A DNA stretch of 64,000 bases from Pseudomonas lijiangensis (GCF_018968705.1 NZ_CP076668.1:3607001-3671000); one strand, 5' to 3'. Positions 50,590 through 60,058 are shown, counted from the first letter of the stretch. The notes: generated from the letters alone by a model not told the origin. Translations and numbers: made by a program.

Positions 50590-52913
50590 ACTTGATCAAC
50601 GTCACGCGCTGGGAAGACCTTCCCCTACGCGGCAAGGCACTGGTGGCTATTTCACTGCCACTGGTGATTCTGATGCTTTCCCTGGTGCTCATCTACATCG
50701 CCGAGCGCCAGACCACTCAAGCTGAAGAAGATGTGCGCAGAGTGCTGCTCGTTCAGGGCGATATCCAGAGCGTTCACACCCAACTCGCCGAAGCGGCAGC
50801 CAGTGTGCGCGGTTACCTGCTGACCCGTCGCGAGGACTTTCTACCAGGTTACCTGAACGCCGAGGCGCAGATCGAAGCAGCGCTGGACCGACTCAATACC
50901 AATGTGCGCGACCAACAGATGCGCGAACACCTCCAGGCCATCGCGCCGCTGATCGAAACCAAGGTCGACGGACTGGAAACCCTGCGCAATCTGAGCAAGG
51001 AAGGCCAGGACGCGATTTCGACCATCCTGATCGAGAACAAATACATTCTCGATGAGCTGCGCGACCGAATCCGCACCATGCGCGAACGGGAAGACACCTT
51101 GCTGGCGGAACGCACGGCAGACGCCGCCGAGACCCGCGCCCGTCTTCTGTGGTCGACGTTGCTGGCAGCAGGCTCGGGTGTATTTGGTGCCATCCTTGCC
51201 GTATTGATGCTCTCCAGAGGCATCGTGGCCAGGGTGCAGCAGGTGCAAGGCAACGCCCAGCGTCTGGCGCTGGGCCACCCGCTGCTGCCGCAACCGCCGG
51301 AAAACGATGAAGTCGGCCAACTGGGCACACGTCTGGTAGAGGCCGGTCAACTGCTGGCCGAACGCGAGCGGGCATTGCGCGAGAACGAAGAGCGCCTGCG
51401 CCTGATCATCGAAGGCGTCAAGGATTACGGGATCTTCGCCCTGGATGCCAAGGGTTATGTCATCACCTGGAACGCCGGGGCCGAGCGCATCAAGGGCTAT
51501 ACCGAGCAGGAAATCCTCGGCCAGCACTTCTCGCTGTTCTATCTGCCGGAAGAATGCCCGCAACACCCCGACATGGCGCTGCAAGAGGCGAAACTCCACG
51601 GCCGCTACATGGAAGAAGGCTGGCGTTGCCGCAAGGATGGCAGCCGTTTCTGGGCCAGCGTGGTCATCACCGCCCAATACGACAGCAGCGATGCCCTGCG
51701 CGGCTTTTCCAAGATCACCCGGGACATCACCGACCGCCGTGCTGCCGAAATCGCCCTTGGCACAGCCCGGGAAGAGGCAGAACGCGCCAGTCGTGCCAAG
51801 AGCGAGTTTCTTTCGCGCATGAGCCACGAACTGCGCACGCCCCTGAACTCCATTCTGGGCTTCGCTCAACTGCTGGACATGGACTCCAGCAATCACCAGA
51901 AACCTCAGGTCGGTCATATTCTGCGAGCCGGTCAGCATCTGCTGACACTGATCAACGAAGTGCTGGACATTGCCCGGATCGAGGCAGGCCATCTGTCACT
52001 CAACCTGGAGCCGGTGCTTTTGCCCGAGGTTCTTCAAGAAGCCTTGAGCCTGGTCTGGCCCATGGCGGCCGATGGCGGTATCCAGCTGGCAGAATTGCCG
52101 GAACTGGCAAGCGACAGTGGTGTGATTGCCGATCGTCAGCGTCTGGTTCAGGTGCTGCTGAACCTGCTGTCCAACGCCATCAAATACAACCGCCCCAATG
52201 GGCTGGTGAGAATCGAGGTCCAGCAACAGGACGACCGGGTCACCATCAGTGTCATCGACACAGGCAAAGGCATTGCGCTGGATCGACTCGATCAGTTGTT
52301 CAAACCCTTCGAGCGTCTTGAGGCCGACTCCAGCGTGGAAGGCACAGGCCTGGGCCTGGCATTGAGCAAAAGCCTGCTGGAAACCATGAACGGCAGCATG
52401 ACCGTACACAGCACGCCGGGAGAAGGCTGCCGGTTCACCCTGGAATTACCCTATGCACAAGTGCACAAGGCAGAAGAAGCGCCGATTCGCCGGATCAGCG
52501 CGATGCCTGCCGAACCGCACCCTGCCCGCGTCGAGCATTACGGCAAAGTGCTGTGCATTGAAGACAATCTGTCGAGCATGGCCCTGATCGAAACCCTGTT
52601 GCAGCGCAGGCCCGGCATTCAACTGCTGTCCAGCATGCAAGGACAACTGGGGCTGGACCTTGCCCGGCAGCACGCGCCGCAGTTGATTCTGCTGGACGTG
52701 AACCTGCCGGACCTTGCGGGCCGCGATGTATTGAAACGCCTGCGACAATCCCCCAGCACGGCCAACACGCCGGTACTGATGATCACGGCCGACGCCAGTG
52801 ACAAGACCCACCGCGAGTTGCGCCAGGCCGGAGCTACGGCAATCCTGACCAAACCCATCCAGGTGCCGGCGTTCCTCGCGCACCTGGACCAATACCTACC
52901 GGAGCCTTCATGA
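50586..52913 (+). CDS. Hybrid sensor histidine kinase, CHASE3-HAMP-PAS-HisKA-HATPase-REC
   Basis: A 775-residue membrane kinase. Order: membrane helix (about 17-40), CHASE3-like periplasmic domain, second helix near 185-208, HAMP, PAS (about 270-390), HisKA with phospho-His in SRMSHELRTPLN near 412, HATPase (LLNLLSNAIKYN, DTGKGI, GTGLGLALSKS) and a C-terminal receiver with Asp in ILLDVNLPDLAG. The start is uncertain: GTG 50586 gives a GTGA overlap, but TTG 50592 has GGAGG at an ideal 5-base spacing and would shorten the protein by two residues. The attached receiver and the lone receiver gene downstream suggest a phosphorelay. Confidence 0.9.
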   Translation: MNLINVTRWEDLPLRGKALVAISLPLVILMLSLVLIYIAERQTTQAEEDVRRVLLVQGDIQSVHTQLAEAAASVRGYLLTRREDFLPGYLNAEAQIEAALDRLNTNVRDQQMREHLQAIAPLIETKVDGLETLRNLSKEGQDAISTILIENKYILDELRDRIRTMREREDTLLAERTADAAETRARLLWSTLLAAGSGVFGAILAVLMLSRGIVARVQQVQGNAQRLALGHPLLPQPPENDEVGQLGTRLVEAGQLLAERERALRENEERLRLIIEGVKDYGIFALDAKGYVITWNAGAERIKGYTEQEILGQHFSLFYLPEECPQHPDMALQEAKLHGRYMEEGWRCRKDGSRFWASVVITAQYDSSDALRGFSKITRDITDRRAAEIALGTAREEAERASRAKSEFLSRMSHELRTPLNSILGFAQLLDMDSSNHQKPQVGHILRAGQHLLTLINEVLDIARIEAGHLSLNLEPVLLPEVLQEALSLVWPMAADGGIQLAELPELASDSGVIADRQRLVQVLLNLLSNAIKYNRPNGLVRIEVQQQDDRVTISVIDTGKGIALDRLDQLFKPFERLEADSSVEGTGLGLALSKSLLETMNGSMTVHSTPGEGCRFTLELPYAQVHKAEEAPIRRISAMPAEPHPARVEHYGKVLCIEDNLSSMALIETLLQRRPGIQLLSSMQGQLGLDLARQHAPQLILLDVNLPDLAGRDVLKRLRQSPSTANTPVLMITADASDKTHRELRQAGATAILTKPIQVPAFLAHLDQYLPEPS

Positions 52914-53374
52914 GCGGCGATTTCCGTATCCTGATTATCGATGACCAACGGCCCAATCTTGAACTGATGGAGCAATTGCTCGCTCGCGAAGGCCTGACCA
53001 ATGTATTGAGCAGCACCGAGCCACTGAGAACGCTGGACCTGTTCAACAGCTTCGAGCCGGATCTGGTGATTCTCGACCTGCACATGCCGGAGTTCGACGG
53101 GTTTGCGGTGCTGGAGCAACTGAATCGGCGTATCCCGAGCAACGACTACATGCCGATCATGGTCCTGACCGCCGACGCCACTCGCGAAACCCGCCTGCGC
53201 GCCCTGGCCCTGGGCGCTCGTGACTTCATCAGCAAGCCACTGGATGCCCTGGAAACCATGCTGCGGATCTGGAACCTGCTGGAAACCCGCGCACTCTACA
53301 AAACCTTGCGCCAGTTGTTGCCACCGGAAAAGATCGAACTGCTGCGCCAGTATCGGGCACCGGCGCAGGCTTGA
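52910..53374 (+). CDS. Stand-alone receiver-domain response regulator
   Basis: 154 residues: a receiver (LIIDDQRPN, phospho-Asp in VILDLHMPEFDG, TADAT, Lys in ISKPLD) plus a short helical tail (LLPPEKIELLRQY) without a DNA-binding or known output domain. ATGA-coupled to the hybrid kinase. It could be a phosphorelay intermediate or act by protein contact. Confidence 0.88.
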   Translation: MSGDFRILIIDDQRPNLELMEQLLAREGLTNVLSSTEPLRTLDLFNSFEPDLVILDLHMPEFDGFAVLEQLNRRIPSNDYMPIMVLTADATRETRLRALALGARDFISKPLDALETMLRIWNLLETRALYKTLRQLLPPEKIELLRQYRAPAQA

Positions 53375-53380
53375 GTTCGA

Positions 53381-53812
53381 TTACTTGATGAGAATGACTG
53401 GCACCGACACATCATGAATGACACGGTTGGCGACCGAGCCCAGCAGCAAACCGCCGAAACTGCCCAGGCCGCGAGTGCCCATCACCACGGTGTCGCAACC
53501 CAGTTGCTTGACAGCCAGCTTGACCTGATCAGCCACATTGCCAAGATCCACGTGAGTCTGATGGTTAATATCAGCCCGCTTCAAGAGCACCACGGCCTCG
53601 GCAAGGATTCGGTTGGCTTCATTGAAAAGCCCGGCCTTGACGCCCTCGATCATGTCCGGCGCCAGATAGTCGCTATAAACGACCGGGCTGGCCTGGACGT
53701 TGAGCAAATGCACCTGCAGGGGTCGTGCAAGGCTGCCTGACAAACCGATGACGTACTCCAGCGCATGCTTGGAATGAGCCGATCCGTCATAAGGAACCAG
53801 TACTTTGTGCAT
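53381..53812 (-). CDS. Universal stress protein, UspA family
   Basis: 143 residues with the Usp fold. The N-terminus is VLVPYDGSAHSKHALEYV, and the ATP-binding motif is GTRGLGSFGGLLLGSVA near 115-131. The family supports survival under stress and anaerobiosis. It converges with the receiver gene, six bases apart, and no separate terminator is evident. Confidence 0.92.
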   Translation of the reverse strand: MHKVLVPYDGSAHSKHALEYVIGLSGSLARPLQVHLLNVQASPVVYSDYLAPDMIEGVKAGLFNEANRILAEAVVLLKRADINHQTHVDLGNVADQVKLAVKQLGCDTVVMGTRGLGSFGGLLLGSVANRVIHDVSVPVILIK

Positions 53813-53930
53813 GACATCTCTCCTTGAATGGGTATGTATTCAACATAGTCCCCTTCAAGGCCGGCAACCATCGCAAAGGCGGCTTTGATTGATCCAGAGC
53901 AAATCCGGCGTGAATATTTTTGGCAGCCCT

Positions 53931-53996
53931 TCGCGAATGAATTCGCTCCTACAGTCTGCTGGTGCGTGCGAATCGGGCGGCGCTCCGCTCATTCGC
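53931..53996 (+). repeat. REP doublet
   Basis: A TCGCGAATGAATTCGCTCC unit is followed after 13 bases by a GCGAATCGGGCGGCGCTCCG unit, ending in ATTCGC. Parts of both recur beside the IS110 element. It occupies the gap between uspA and dusA. Confidence 0.75.
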
Positions 53997-54006
53997 GAAA
54001 AAACCA

Positions 54007-55017
54007 CTAATGCCCCGCCAGAAACTCCGCCGCCTGATCCAGCAGCAACAAGGGCTTTTCCGCCTTGTGAATGTCGACTGACAGCAACTGCCGAAAACGT
54101 CGTGCTCCCGGAAAACCATGGGCCATGCCCAGGATATGCCGCGTGATATGGTGCATGGTGCCGCCGCTCTCGATATGCGCAGCAATATAAGGCCGCAACG
54201 CTTCCAGAGCCTCTGCACGACTGATCACCGGCGCTGTGCTGCCGAACAGTTGGCGATCTACTTCAGCCAGCAGATAGGGATTGTGATAAGCCTCACGCCC
54301 GAGCATCACGCCATCGAACGTCTGCAAATGCTCCTGGCATTGCTCAAGGGTCTTGATACCGCCATTGAGAATGATCTCGACGCCCGGAAAGTCCCGCTTC
54401 AACTGCGCTGCCACGTCATAACGCAGCGGCGGAATATCACGGTTTTCCTTGGGCGAAAGCCCTTCCAGAATCGCGATACGGGCATGCACCGTGAAGCTGT
54501 TGCAGCCAGCCTCATGAACCTTGCCGACGAAATCACACAGCTCGGCGTAACTGTCCCGGCCATTGATCCCGATCCGGTGCTTCACCGTCACCGGAATCGC
54601 CACCGTGTCCTGCATGGACTTCACACAATCGGCCACCAGTTCGGGATGCCCCATCAGGCAGGCACCGATCATATTGTTCTGCACCCGATCACTCGGACAG
54701 CCCACATTCAGATTGACCTCGTCGTACCCCACCTCTTCAGCCATGCGGGCACAAGTCGCCAGATCCGCAGGATTACTCCCGCCCAGCTGCAAAGCCAGCG
54801 GATGCTCGGCCTCGTCGTAGCGCAGAAAACGCTCACGATCACCGTGGATCAATGCACCTGTGGTGACCATCTCGGTGTACAGCAGGGCATTCTTCGACAG
54901 GATGCGCAGGAAATACCGGCAATGGCGGTCAGTCCAGTCCATCATCGGGGCGACGGAGAAGCGGCGGGATGGCGCAGGGCTTGATTCACATGGGCTGCAG
55001 AGCGTTTCGGGCAACAT
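54007..55017 (-). CDS. dusA: tRNA-dihydrouridine(20/20a) synthase DusA
   Basis: About 336 residues from ATG 55017; a TTG at 55023 is also in frame. FMN-dependent TIM-barrel reductase with FSVAPMMDWTDRHCRYF, LQLGGSNP, catalytic Cys in NLNVGCPSDRV, VKHRIGI and NGGIKT. It reduces uridine 20/20a in the tRNA D-loop. Confidence 0.95.
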   Translation of the reverse strand: MLPETLCSPCESSPAPSRRFSVAPMMDWTDRHCRYFLRILSKNALLYTEMVTTGALIHGDRERFLRYDEAEHPLALQLGGSNPADLATCARMAEEVGYDEVNLNVGCPSDRVQNNMIGACLMGHPELVADCVKSMQDTVAIPVTVKHRIGINGRDSYAELCDFVGKVHEAGCNSFTVHARIAILEGLSPKENRDIPPLRYDVAAQLKRDFPGVEIILNGGIKTLEQCQEHLQTFDGVMLGREAYHNPYLLAEVDRQLFGSTAPVISRAEALEALRPYIAAHIESGGTMHHITRHILGMAHGFPGARRFRQLLSVDIHKAEKPLLLLDQAAEFLAGH

Positions 55018-55134
55018 TTTCAACGTATTTGTACCAGTTCTGGGCCGTGTTAGCGGCCGCTAAACACATGCATGAGGAGGCGAATTCTATCAGAGCGGAC
55101 TTAATGTCTCACGACATCCGAATCGGCAGATTAA

Positions 55135-55210
55135 ATTTAGTAAATTTAAAATTGAAAAAACTAAATCAAGGCATATAATCTAGTTTATCATGACGAATAA
55201 TTTACTAAAT
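55135..55210. promoter_or_regulatory. Promoter and palindromic operator pair of the XRE-type gene
   Basis: TTGAAA (55152-55157), 16 bases, TATAAT (55174-55179) is a strong plus-strand promoter. It is bracketed by two 11-base palindromes of form ATTTA-S-TAAAT at 55135-55145 (G centre) and 55200-55210 (C centre, abutting the ribosome site). This arrangement suggests autoregulation by the encoded HTH protein. Confidence 0.65.
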
Positions 55211-55221
55211 TGGAGCATGCC

Positions 55222-56199
55222 ATGCGCAGCGAAGCACTTGTTCAATTATCACTGGAGGCTTTGGGTTGCACACAAAAAGAGCTAGCAACGCGGCTTGGCG
55301 TTTCTGCGACCCAGATCAGCAAATGGAAAAAAGGAGAGCACCTTTCCTTTGAGATGGGAGAGAAGCTGAGGGTGCTTTCAGGGATTGGCGATCAAGACCC
55401 GGAATTTATTGTTTGGAGCAGCTCACGTGAGAATGCTCTGAAATGGGAGCGCCTCATTCATTACCTTGCAGAGATGGCTCAATCGAGTGCGGAGACGGGA
55501 TACAACTCCCCCCCATTAGTGGAAGACATTGACAATTTGTGCTGGAACACTTTTCACACGCTCCGAGAAATGGGTGTTGAAATTCCTAAAGTATTTCCTG
55601 CCGAGCTAGAAATTACTGCCAAAGACAACGAAGACAACGAAGACAACGAAGACAACGAAGACAACGAAGAGTATTGGGAGGCAGTGACACACAACCAATA
55701 CTCGTCTCTTATTTACAAAATCTTCAAAGCATTTACTGATGTATATGGTTTCTATACCGCATATGTAGAGTATTTGATTAATGACGACATGGAGCTTTTT
55801 GATTCATCCATTGAAGAAATCGAGCCAAACCTCATATCTCTAGCCGCCTCAAAAGTTGATGTAAACCTAGAGCTCGCCCCAAGCTTTAGAAAATTCAAAT
55901 ACAAAACTGAAAGAGATTATGAAGACTGGCTTGGCTTAGTGAAAGATAGAGCATTTAAAACTGGAACCCCATTAAAAGCCGAGCTTCTTGATCTTGTATA
56001 TCATGGTCACGACGGGCTTGGACACGCGGCCGAGGCTGAAAGTCTTGGGTTCAATGCATCACGCATCCACCCTGACATTTATATGAACGAGCTTCTGGTA
56101 GGCATGCGAGTTATCCATCAGGTATTGCCGGCCATTTTGAAAAAACTTGGCATCGAAGATGAATTTCAACTGGACGAAAAAGCACTCAGAATCAATTAA
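55222..56199 (+). CDS. XRE-family HTH protein of unknown role, low GC
   Basis: About 325 residues from ATG 55222, with TTGGAG six bases before it. The N-terminal Cro/C1-type helix-turn-helix is CTQKELATRLGVSATQISKW (about 15-35). The remaining 280 residues are mostly helical and acidic and are not recognised. Near residues 134-149 five DNE tripeptides come from a perfect 9-base repeat. The gene is clearly A+T-richer than its neighbours and lies between dusA and tal, which suggests horizontal acquisition. It may be a lone regulator, or half of a toxin-antitoxin or phage-defence pair, but no partner gene is seen. Confidence 0.75.
   Translation: MRSEALVQLSLEALGCTQKELATRLGVSATQISKWKKGEHLSFEMGEKLRVLSGIGDQDPEFIVWSSSRENALKWERLIHYLAEMAQSSAETGYNSPPLVEDIDNLCWNTFHTLREMGVEIPKVFPAELEITAKDNEDNEDNEDNEDNEEYWEAVTHNQYSSLIYKIFKAFTDVYGFYTAYVEYLINDDMELFDSSIEEIEPNLISLAASKVDVNLELAPSFRKFKYKTERDYEDWLGLVKDRAFKTGTPLKAELLDLVYHGHDGLGHAAEAESLGFNASRIHPDIYMNELLVGMRVIHQVLPAILKKLGIEDEFQLDEKALRIN
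55624..55668 (+). repeat. Five tandem copies of GACAACGAA within the XRE-type gene
   Basis: A perfect 9-base in-frame repeat encoding Asp-Asn-Glu five times. Copy-number change would alter linker length without shifting the frame. Confidence 0.95.
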
Positions 56200-56792
56200 T
56201 CCAACACCGTTTGATTATTACCTGTGTATGCCCACGTACCGCACAACACAGACAAAAGAATCATGACCGCAATGCTTTTAACTTGTAGAGCATACCCCAA
56301 CATTACGATCAGTTAAGCCAAAAAAACTTGTAGGAGCGAATTTATTCGCGAGACGTCATTGAGGGCGATAGACTTCCTTCAGCTTCACGGGCCTCTCGCG
56401 AATAAATTCGCTCCTACAGTTTGCTGCGTGGCACCGAGGCGGCGGGCGATCTACTACAAATTGACATGTGCCCCTTAATTGACTGGAAGCAGGGCAAACA
56501 ATGATTTCAGTGAGACTAGGAATAGCGTTTCCAGTCAGACAACTGGCAGCATCATTTAGCAGCGCCTTCTAAGACCTTGTCCTCTTGATCGAAAGTCAGG
56601 CGATCCCAAGGGAACAACCAGCCCCAACCACGCTCAAATCCAGTCTGAACCCCTCTTCCATACCCCCGAGCGTCATCCATTGCCTGCGAATGAGGAAAGC
56701 GCGTCATCAAACGTCGACATCATGGTCTGCGACCTTGAGTGGCAGGCAGCGCTCGGGTAATGTCATCCAACCGCACAGGACAGAGCACGCTA
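56200..56792. other. Intergenic region between the XRE-type gene and tal
   Basis: 593 bases without a convincing gene. It holds a REPIN at 56329-56418. The rest, including the presumed tal promoter region, shows no motif I can support. An 88-codon open frame across 56585-56851 runs into tal and is rejected. Confidence 0.5.
56329..56418. repeat. REPIN-type inverted REP pair
   Basis: Two perfect 24-base inverted arms (56329-56352 and 56395-56418, core AGGAGCGAATTTATTCGCG) separated by 42 bases. Confidence 0.85.
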
Positions 56793-57719
56793 ATGACTTC
56801 CAAGCTGGAACAACTCAAGAAATTCACAACTGTCGTCGCCGATACCGGTGATTTTGATGCCATTGCCCGCCTCAAGCCGGTAGACGCTACCACCAACCCT
56901 TCCCTTCTGCTCAAGGCGGCTTCCAGCGAAAGCAACGCTGAGCTGCTGGCCGAGGCTTTCAGTGGCAGCAAGGGTGATATCGGTCTGGCGTCTGACCGCT
57001 TCGCCGTTGCCATTGGCCGCAAGATTCTCGATGTCGTGCCAGGGCGCGTGTCCACCGAGGTGGATGCACGGCTTTCCTTCGATACCCATGCGATGATCGA
57101 GCGCGGCGAGCGTCTGGCCAGTCTGTACGATGCAGCCGGTATTGGTCGCGATAGGATCCTGATCAAGCTGGCTTCCACCTGGGAAGGTATCCGGGCCGCC
57201 GAGAAGCTGGAGAAGGACGGCATCCAGACCAACCTGACCCTGCTGTTCTCTTTCGCTCAGGCCGTGGCATGCGCCGAAGCTGGCGTGTTCCTGATTTCGC
57301 CGTTCGTGGGCCGTATCTACGACTGGTACAAGAAGTCGTCGGGCCAGGAGTACACAGGTGCAGAAGATCCGGGCGTGCAGTCCGTGACCCGCATCTACAA
57401 CTACTACAAGGCTAACGACTTCAAGACCGTGGTCATGGGTGCCAGCTTCCGTAACCTGAGCCAGATCGAACAACTGGCTGGTTGCGACCGTCTGACCATC
57501 AGCCCGGACCTTCTCAAGCAACTGGCAGAAGACAACGGCAACCTGGAGCAGAAACTGGCACCGGGCAACGCTGGCGAAGCCCGTCAGAGCCTGTCCGAGA
57601 AGGAGTTCCGCTGGGCCTCCAACGAAGATGCCATGGCCACGGAAAAACTGGCCGAGGGCATTCGTCAGTTCGCTCGCGACCAGGAAAAGCTCGAAGCATT
57701 GCTCGCCGCCAAGGCCTGA
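56793..57719 (+). CDS. tal: Transaldolase
   Basis: 308 residues, the normal length for a class 1 transaldolase. I start at ATG 56793 ([20 protein letters not shown]); the frame is open further upstream. Schiff-base Lys in [14 protein letters not shown]; also [22 protein letters not shown] and GASFRN. It transfers a dihydroxyacetone unit in the non-oxidative pentose phosphate pathway. A strong terminator follows. Confidence 0.96.
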   Translation: MTSKLEQLKKFTTVVADTGDFDAIARLKPVDATTNPSLLLKAASSESNAELLAEAFSGSKGDIGLASDRFAVAIGRKILDVVPGRVSTEVDARLSFDTHAMIERGERLASLYDAAGIGRDRILIKLASTWEGIRAAEKLEKDGIQTNLTLLFSFAQAVACAEAGVFLISPFVGRIYDWYKKSSGQEYTGAEDPGVQSVTRIYNYYKANDFKTVVMGASFRNLSQIEQLAGCDRLTISPDLLKQLAEDNGNLEQKLAPGNAGEARQSLSEKEFRWASNEDAMATEKLAEGIRQFARDQEKLEALLAAKA

Positions 57720-57726
57720 ATGCACT

Positions 57727-57760
57727 AAAGGGCGGCCTCCTTGCGGGGGCCGCCCTTTTT
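57727..57760 (+). terminator. Rho-independent terminator of tal
   Basis: An 11-base stem, AAAGGGCGGCC with GGCCGCCCTTT (57727-57737 and 57748-57758), followed by T residues. Confidence 0.9.
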
Positions 57761-57798
57761 ATTGCCCGCTGTTCAGCGCGGCAAGCGTGCAGATTCGC

Positions 57799-58284
57799 TT
57801 ATCGCTGCCCTTCGAGGGCATTGACCAGATCATGGAAGGCTTCACGATTGGAGTCGTTCAAGCCCATCAGGATCTTGTGCGCTTCCAGCACCTTGGCCTT
57901 GACCACCTCTTCGCACTGATCCTGCGACGGCAGGTCGGTCAGGCACTCGGGGCGCGGGATGGGACGATCGACGATGTTGAACACCTGATCGAAGCCCATC
58001 GACTGCAAGAGCCGGGTGATGTCTTCGTGGGTCGTTACCAGGGTTGGCAGCAACCCGACCTTCTGACGCGACAGAATCGACAACTTGGCCAAAAGGCCCA
58101 GCGTCGTACTGTCGATGCTGCGGGTTTCGGTCAAGTCGATCACCACGGCCGAGAAATTCAGCGCGGAGAAGATTCTCTCGATTGTCGCATCCAAGGCCGA
58201 ACACAGCGTCAAACGCACTTCGCCCACGAACTTCAGTACGAAGGTGCCTTCCTGCTCGGCGAACTGGATTCTACCGGTACTCAT
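57799..58284 (-). CDS. rssC: STAS-domain anti-sigma-factor antagonist, RssC-like
   Basis: 161 residues. The STAS domain spans about 1-105, with the phosphorylatable-Ser motif in LTETRSIDSTTLGLL, and there is an extra helical C-terminus. Its start overlaps the stop of the PP2C response regulator by four bases. Linkage to that regulator and to tal parallels PA2796-PA2798 in P. aeruginosa, where, as I recall, the pair is called rssC-rssB. HsbA is a close relative, so the symbol is tentative. It probably switches a partner protein according to Ser phosphorylation. Confidence 0.8.
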   Translation of the reverse strand: MSTGRIQFAEQEGTFVLKFVGEVRLTLCSALDATIERIFSALNFSAVVIDLTETRSIDSTTLGLLAKLSILSRQKVGLLPTLVTTHEDITRLLQSMGFDQVFNIVDRPIPRPECLTDLPSQDQCEEVVKAKVLEAHKILMGLNDSNREAFHDLVNALEGQR

Positions 58285-59510
58285 TCAAGATTCCTGCGTA
58301 ACACTAACAAGGCGATATCATCCGGCATCTCCCCTAGCGTAGCCAATTCAAAAACCTCCTGAAGTCCTTCCAGGCTTCCACCAGCAGTCTTCACCATTTC
58401 CGGCAAGACCGCTTCCTTTTCCTTGAGTGTATCACCGGGCAGAAGATCCAGTATGCCATCAGACAGCATCGTCAGACTGAAGGACTCGGGCAGTTCCAGC
58501 TCATGGTCCTGATAGGTCGCTTCATTGAACAGGCCTACAGGAAGACCGCGGCCCTGCAGATAGCGCGCTTCCCCGTCTGAGAACAGCACAGGCAGCGGCA
58601 GATGGCCACCGACGGCATAGGTCAGGATGCCGGTGTCTTCGTCGATGACACCACCGACCATGGTCACGTGCTTGCCCAGCTTGCAGCTGATCAGGCCACG
58701 GTTGATGTGCGACAGCACGTCCGACGGCTTGAACTCAGGCAATGTGCCGCCGCGCTTGGATTCGAACAGCAGGCGCGTGGTCATGAACTTCAACAGCACC
58801 GTAATGAATGCCGAAGACGCACCATGACCCGAAACGTCAGCCAGATAGAACGCCACGCGCCGTTCATCGACACGGAAATAATCCACGAAGTCGCCGGACA
58901 GATACAGTGACGGGATGATCTGGTGGGCGAACTGGAACTCATCGATGGCCCAAGGGCTGATCGGCAGCATGTTCATCTGCACCTGACGACCGGCATCCTG
59001 GTCTTCCTGCAACAGATGAAGGCTCGCCTCCAGCTCGCGATTGGCCGTTTCGAGCTTCTCGCGGTAGTTCTGGTTTTCCTGAAGCAGACGGGCACGGTCC
59101 AGTGCGCGGTGCACGGAATGTTCGAGAACGGCCAGGTCTTCAAGCGGCTTGATCAGGTAGTCGGCAGCGCCAAGGCGCAAGGCCTCGACCGCATCGCTCA
59201 TGACGCCCGCGCCGGAAACGACAATGACCGGGGTCTGTGGAGAAAGCCCCGTCACCTGACGAATCAGCTCAAGGCCTCCCATCTGGGGCATGCGCAGATC
59301 GCAAATGACCAGATCGGGCTTTTGCTGCTCGAATGTCTGTATTCCCTGCAGGCCATTACTCGCCTGGAGGACACTGAAGCCACTATCTTCCAGATAGGCG
59401 GCGAGACTCGCACGCACTACGTCGTCGTCATCGATAATCAGCAGTGTGGCACTGGTTTTTGGCATGTGGGCAAACGGCGCCAGATGAGGTTGTGTAGGCG
59501 GCCCGGACAT
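58281..59510 (-). CDS. rssB: Response regulator with PP2C-type Ser phosphatase domain, RssB-like
   Basis: 409 residues. The receiver covers about 15-135 (LLIIDDDDVVRA, phospho-Asp in LVICDLRMPQMGG, Lys in YLIKPLE), followed by a coiled-coil linker (about 145-185) and an SpoIIE/PP2C phosphatase domain (YLADVSGHGASSAF, LSDGILD). I keep ATG 59510, with AGG upstream; MPKTSATLL at 59465 is an alternative. It presumably dephosphorylates the STAS protein encoded immediately downstream, controlling a sigma-factor partner switch. The symbol rests on synteny. Confidence 0.85.
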   Translation of the reverse strand: MSGPPTQPHLAPFAHMPKTSATLLIIDDDDVVRASLAAYLEDSGFSVLQASNGLQGIQTFEQQKPDLVICDLRMPQMGGLELIRQVTGLSPQTPVIVVSGAGVMSDAVEALRLGAADYLIKPLEDLAVLEHSVHRALDRARLLQENQNYREKLETANRELEASLHLLQEDQDAGRQVQMNMLPISPWAIDEFQFAHQIIPSLYLSGDFVDYFRVDERRVAFYLADVSGHGASSAFITVLLKFMTTRLLFESKRGGTLPEFKPSDVLSHINRGLISCKLGKHVTMVGGVIDEDTGILTYAVGGHLPLPVLFSDGEARYLQGRGLPVGLFNEATYQDHELELPESFSLTMLSDGILDLLPGDTLKEKEAVLPEMVKTAGGSLEGLQEVFELATLGEMPDDIALLVLRRNLE

Positions 59511-59730
59511 GCCGGTACCTGCTTACTGGATTCGCTTCTAGCCTCTCTGCAACGGCAGGTCCGCACTCGGACCGGCAATCAGGTTTCAGAGGTGCCCTTC
59601 AAGGCGCAGACGGTACTCCCATCCGACGGGCGTTTCAAGCGTACGACCCTGCTCACTTTACGTCTTTACATCGCAAATCGCCGGGAGTTATAAGAACCTA
59701 CTAATCAGCAACCAAAACGAAGGGATAGAC

Positions 59731-60030
59731 ATGGGCCAAAATGATCGCAGCTACGAGGAGAAACGCGACTACATTCGCATGCGTATCGATGCAGATATCA
59801 ACCTGCTCCATGCAGGTCAGGTAATTCCGGCCGTCTGCATCGACCTTTCCAGCACCGGAATGCAGGTCGAGGCCCCCCGCTCCTTCAAGATCGGCGACAA
59901 ACTCAGCGTCAGCATCGATTCGGATCACCCGGCACTCTCGGGACTGTCCGCCCAGACAGAAGTTGTCTGGCTGACGGATATCGAAGGCGGCGGGCAAAAG
60001 CTGGGGCTTTCCATCATTTCGATGAATTGA
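59731..60030 (+). CDS. PilZ-domain c-di-GMP-binding protein
   Basis: 99 residues, consisting of just a PilZ domain. The conserved pattern is visible as KRDYIRMRID followed by DLSSTGMQVE, and later VVWLTD and GLSI. PilZ domains bind cyclic di-GMP and act through partner proteins. Its position after rssB matches PA2799. Confidence 0.9.
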   Translation: MGQNDRSYEEKRDYIRMRIDADINLLHAGQVIPAVCIDLSSTGMQVEAPRSFKIGDKLSVSIDSDHPALSGLSAQTEVVWLTDIEGGGQKLGLSIISMN

Positions 60031-60058
60031 TTGCACCATCGCTTCGCGCAAAAGAAAA

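Noticed and set aside
55222..56199. XRE-type gene as antitoxin of a toxin-antitoxin pair or as a prophage repressor
   Set aside because: No adjacent small toxin gene, integrase or phage gene is present, and at about 325 residues it is larger than typical antitoxins; kept as an unassigned regulator.
56585..56851. 88-codon open frame before tal
   Set aside because: It overlaps the true tal start in another frame and has low-complexity composition without a ribosome site.
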